A stretch of DNA of 64,000 nucleotides, from the NCBI RefSeq assembly GCF_006965485.1, contig NZ_CP041360.1, positions 2,046,001 to 2,110,000 of the forward strand, in the 5' to 3' direction. The DNA is from Spirosoma sp. KCTC 42546 (lineage in GTDB: Bacteria > Bacteroidota > Bacteroidia > Cytophagales > Spirosomataceae). The number at the start of each line of letters is the position of its first letter. The stretch's first letter is position 1. This document shows positions 62,391-64,000 of this stretch, one piece after another. A model generated the notes under the pieces. It was not told where the DNA came from. It did not search any database and worked only from the letters and a program-made list of their open reading frames with translations. The translations under genes were made by a program, and so were the position numbers.

Positions 62391-64000
62391 AATAAGCCTG
62401 CCGGAACCGTCAGTTCGCCCGTCTGTGGGTCGATCAGTCCGTTTCGTTCATCCTCAATGTTGGTGGCCTGGGTGTATATATCCCCGGCAATGGTATACTG
62501 GCGTAATTCCTGTTTAAAGAGCCGGATTCGTTCGGCGCGGCCTTCGGATTCCTCAGGGCCGCCATAATTGGCAAACCCAAAACCACCCCATTCGCTAACG
62601 ACTAAAGGCACCTGCCGACGGTAGAAAAACGGATCGCCAACGACCAATGGAAACGCAGCTACATGCTCCAGGTCTCCGGCAGTCAATTGGCCGAGCAGTT
62701 CCTTCCAGCGGTTTAAGTCCGGCGTGTAGAGGTGAGCTGTTAACAGGTCTGATTTCAGCCGGCCTTCCCACGAAATATGCTGCCAGCCGTCATTATCGAC
62801 AACCAGGTATTGCGGATACGCAATCTGCATGTAATGGTACATATCCATAATGTACTGGCGCGTCTCCGGATTGGTGGCAATATCCTGCGCCCCCCAGTCT
62901 TCGTTATACAGGCTCCAGATCACAACGGAAGGGTGCGTACTAATCAATGACACCATTCGCAGGAGTTCGGCGCGGTGGTTCTGGCGGCTCTTGGCTGTTG
63001 AGCTATGCGGACTGGGAACCTCTACCCAGAGCATAAGCCCCAGTTTATCGGCCAGGTTGTAAATTCGGGGATCGACACCGGCAATGTGAACGCGTACCAG
63101 ATTGCAGCCCAGTTCTTTCATCGCCAGCATGTGTCGCTGCATCTCCTCGTACGTAGCCGTGCCCGGCTGGTACAGAATACCATCGAGGTAAACCGGCGAA
63201 TTATTCAGATAGATATATCGTCCCCGCGCTTCTATTTTGCGCAGACCAAACCGGGTTTCAATCTGGGCGGCATAGCCTTCGGCGTCAATGAGCTGGGCAA
63301 TGAGTTTGTAGCGTGTCGGTGATTCGGGTGACCATAAACCCGCCCCCGGTAGTTCGAGCACGACCCGTTGTTGCTTTTGTCCGGCATCCAGTTGCAATGG
63401 AAAATCGGAGGTGGCAATGGGCTCAGTCTGTTGGAGATCGTAGGCCTGTAGTCGCAGGATATAGTGGCCGGGATCATGAATGCGGGTTGTTACACTAAAG
63501 CGCACCAGTTGATCTTCCACCACGCTGACCACACCCACGCGGGAGCGAAGTCGGTTCCGCTCCACGGTTTCGAGCCAAACGCTGCGAACGGCCCCTGTAT
63601 AGGTCTGATACCAGATGCCCCCCCGTTTATACACATGCGATTCCTGCTTACCCCTTGGAATTTCGGCGTCCATGGTATCCGCAATTCGTACTGTAAGCCG
63701 GTTTTGCGGGCGTAAATAGTCTTCCGGTAATTCATAGGAGAACGACGTATACTCACCCAGGTGAATCTCCTCATCTTCAATTGTGTGGAGCGGATGGCCA
63801 TTAAGCCATACCCGGGTTTCGTAGCCGCAGGCACCAAAGGTGAGCTGGATCATAGAACGAGCGTGCGGTTCACTGCGATGAGGCAGCGTAAATTCCCGTT
63901 CGTACCACGCAACTACCTTATCCTGCCATCCGGCAGAAGAACCTTGACCTTTGGCCTGCGCCATATGGGATTCAATGGAGCCCGGCCAATGGGCTGTTCC
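62372..64000 (-). CDS. glycoside hydrolase family 2 enzyme (partial, 5' end outside window)
   Basis: The frame is open to the right edge (...GTAHWPGSIESHMAQAKG), so the true start lies beyond 64000 and the ATG at 63964 is internal. The visible 542 residues include the sugar-binding jelly-roll (ARSMIQLTFGACGYETRVWL, EIHLGEYTSFSYELPEDYL), an immunoglobulin-like domain and the TIM barrel. Catalytic residues are evident: acid/base Glu in SLYNEDWGA and nucleophile Glu in VVSEWGGFGF. This fits beta-glucuronidase/beta-galactosidase-type GH2. The short tail LLNSRAS is written by a palindrome. The retained part has no signal peptide because the N-terminus is missing. Confidence 0.9.
   Translation of the reverse strand, partial: GTAHWPGSIESHMAQAKGQGSSAGWQDKVVAWYEREFTLPHRSEPHARSMIQLTFGACGYETRVWLNGHPLHTIEDEEIHLGEYTSFSYELPEDYLRPQNRLTVRIADTMDAEIPRGKQESHVYKRGGIWYQTYTGAVRSVWLETVERNRLRSRVGVVSVVEDQLVRFSVTTRIHDPGHYILRLQAYDLQQTEPIATSDFPLQLDAGQKQQRVVLELPGAGLWSPESPTRYKLIAQLIDAEGYAAQIETRFGLRKIEARGRYIYLNNSPVYLDGILYQPGTATYEEMQRHMLAMKELGCNLVRVHIAGVDPRIYNLADKLGLMLWVEVPSPHSSTAKSRQNHRAELLRMVSLISTHPSVVIWSLYNEDWGAQDIATNPETRQYIMDMYHYMQIAYPQYLVVDNDGWQHISWEGRLKSDLLTAHLYTPDLNRWKELLGQLTAGDLEHVAAFPLVVGDPFFYRRQVPLVVSEWGGFGFANYGGPEESEGRAERIRLFKQELRQYTIAGDIYTQATNIEDERNGLIDPQTGELTVPAGLLNSRAS

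Noticed and set aside
1..64000. Prophage, integrase or insertion-sequence elements
   Set aside because: No transposase, integrase, capsid or tail gene was recognised; the repeats are all small palindromes without coding content.

Overview
The window looks like a chromosomal stretch from a Bacteroidota bacterium of the order Cytophagales, most like Spirosoma and relatives. The basis is a SusC/SusD outer-membrane pair behind a Bacteroidetes-type ECF sigma factor, many secreted or lipoprotein glycoside hydrolases, NagX/DUF5009 membrane proteins, a single-domain response regulator, a LytTR regulator, and the near absence of Shine-Dalgarno sequences. This is inference from gene content; no rRNA or tRNA gene was seen. 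Both ends cut through genes: a GH20 hexosaminidase at the left and a GH2 enzyme at the right.

Layout. 1-7.7 kb: GH20 beta-hexosaminidase (minus), a NagX-like protein, an 806-residue secreted protein with a GH20-type N-terminus, a response regulator, and a second NagX-like protein. 7.6-12.9 kb: a tightly packed minus-strand operon (HpcH/HpaI aldolase, a 708-residue membrane protein, glycerophosphodiesterase, purple acid phosphatase-like protein, NagX-like protein) with 1- and 4-base start/stop overlaps. 13.2-18.6 kb: a divergent plus-strand sugar/sugar-acid catabolic operon (HUMPS-type decarboxylase/aldolase, MDR dehydrogenase, SDR, TIM-barrel isomerase) and a Tat-exported Gfo/Idh/MocA oxidoreductase. 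18.7-28.7 kb: a minus-strand block with three paralogous propeller plus alpha/alpha-toroid proteins, a sialidase-like protein, a ChbG/YdjC deacetylase and a DinB protein. 29.3-38.4 kb: ECF sigma factor, a 65-residue anti-sigma-like fragment, SusC, SusD, a ceramidase-like enzyme and a PqaA-like hydrolase.

38.4-48.3 kb: dehydrogenases, a small stress/plasmid-stabilisation-type protein, two GH1-like enzymes around an alpha/beta hydrolase, a GMC oxidoreductase with its gluconate dehydrogenase subunit 3 partner, and an SDR. 48.4-53.2 kb: a GT2/methyltransferase/PIG-L/acyl-CoA dehydrogenase set with an Xre-RES toxin-antitoxin module sitting inside it. 53.4-64 kb: a glycosyltransferase, a LytTR-receiver protein with unusual domain order, a 31-codon remnant of a GH13 enzyme directly before treY, a GT2 synthase, a small membrane protein, an unrecognised lipoprotein/barrel-like protein and a partial GH2.

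The most striking non-coding feature is the density of intergenic palindromes. At least five sequence families occur (ACAGAG-type, TTCTCGCTTGGC-type, GGTTTTGAGAAACC/TCGGGTT-type, CCCCTGAAGGGG-type, AT-rich TAATGGATAATG-type). Some overlap stop codons, and one composite element occurs in opposite orientations on the two sides of the Gfo/Idh gene. No CRISPR array, prophage, insertion-sequence transposase or clear undescribed defence system was found. The best candidates for something new are the triplicated propeller-toroid family, the coupled aldolase-membrane protein-phosphodiesterase operon, the receiver-after-LytTR regulator and the composite repeats.
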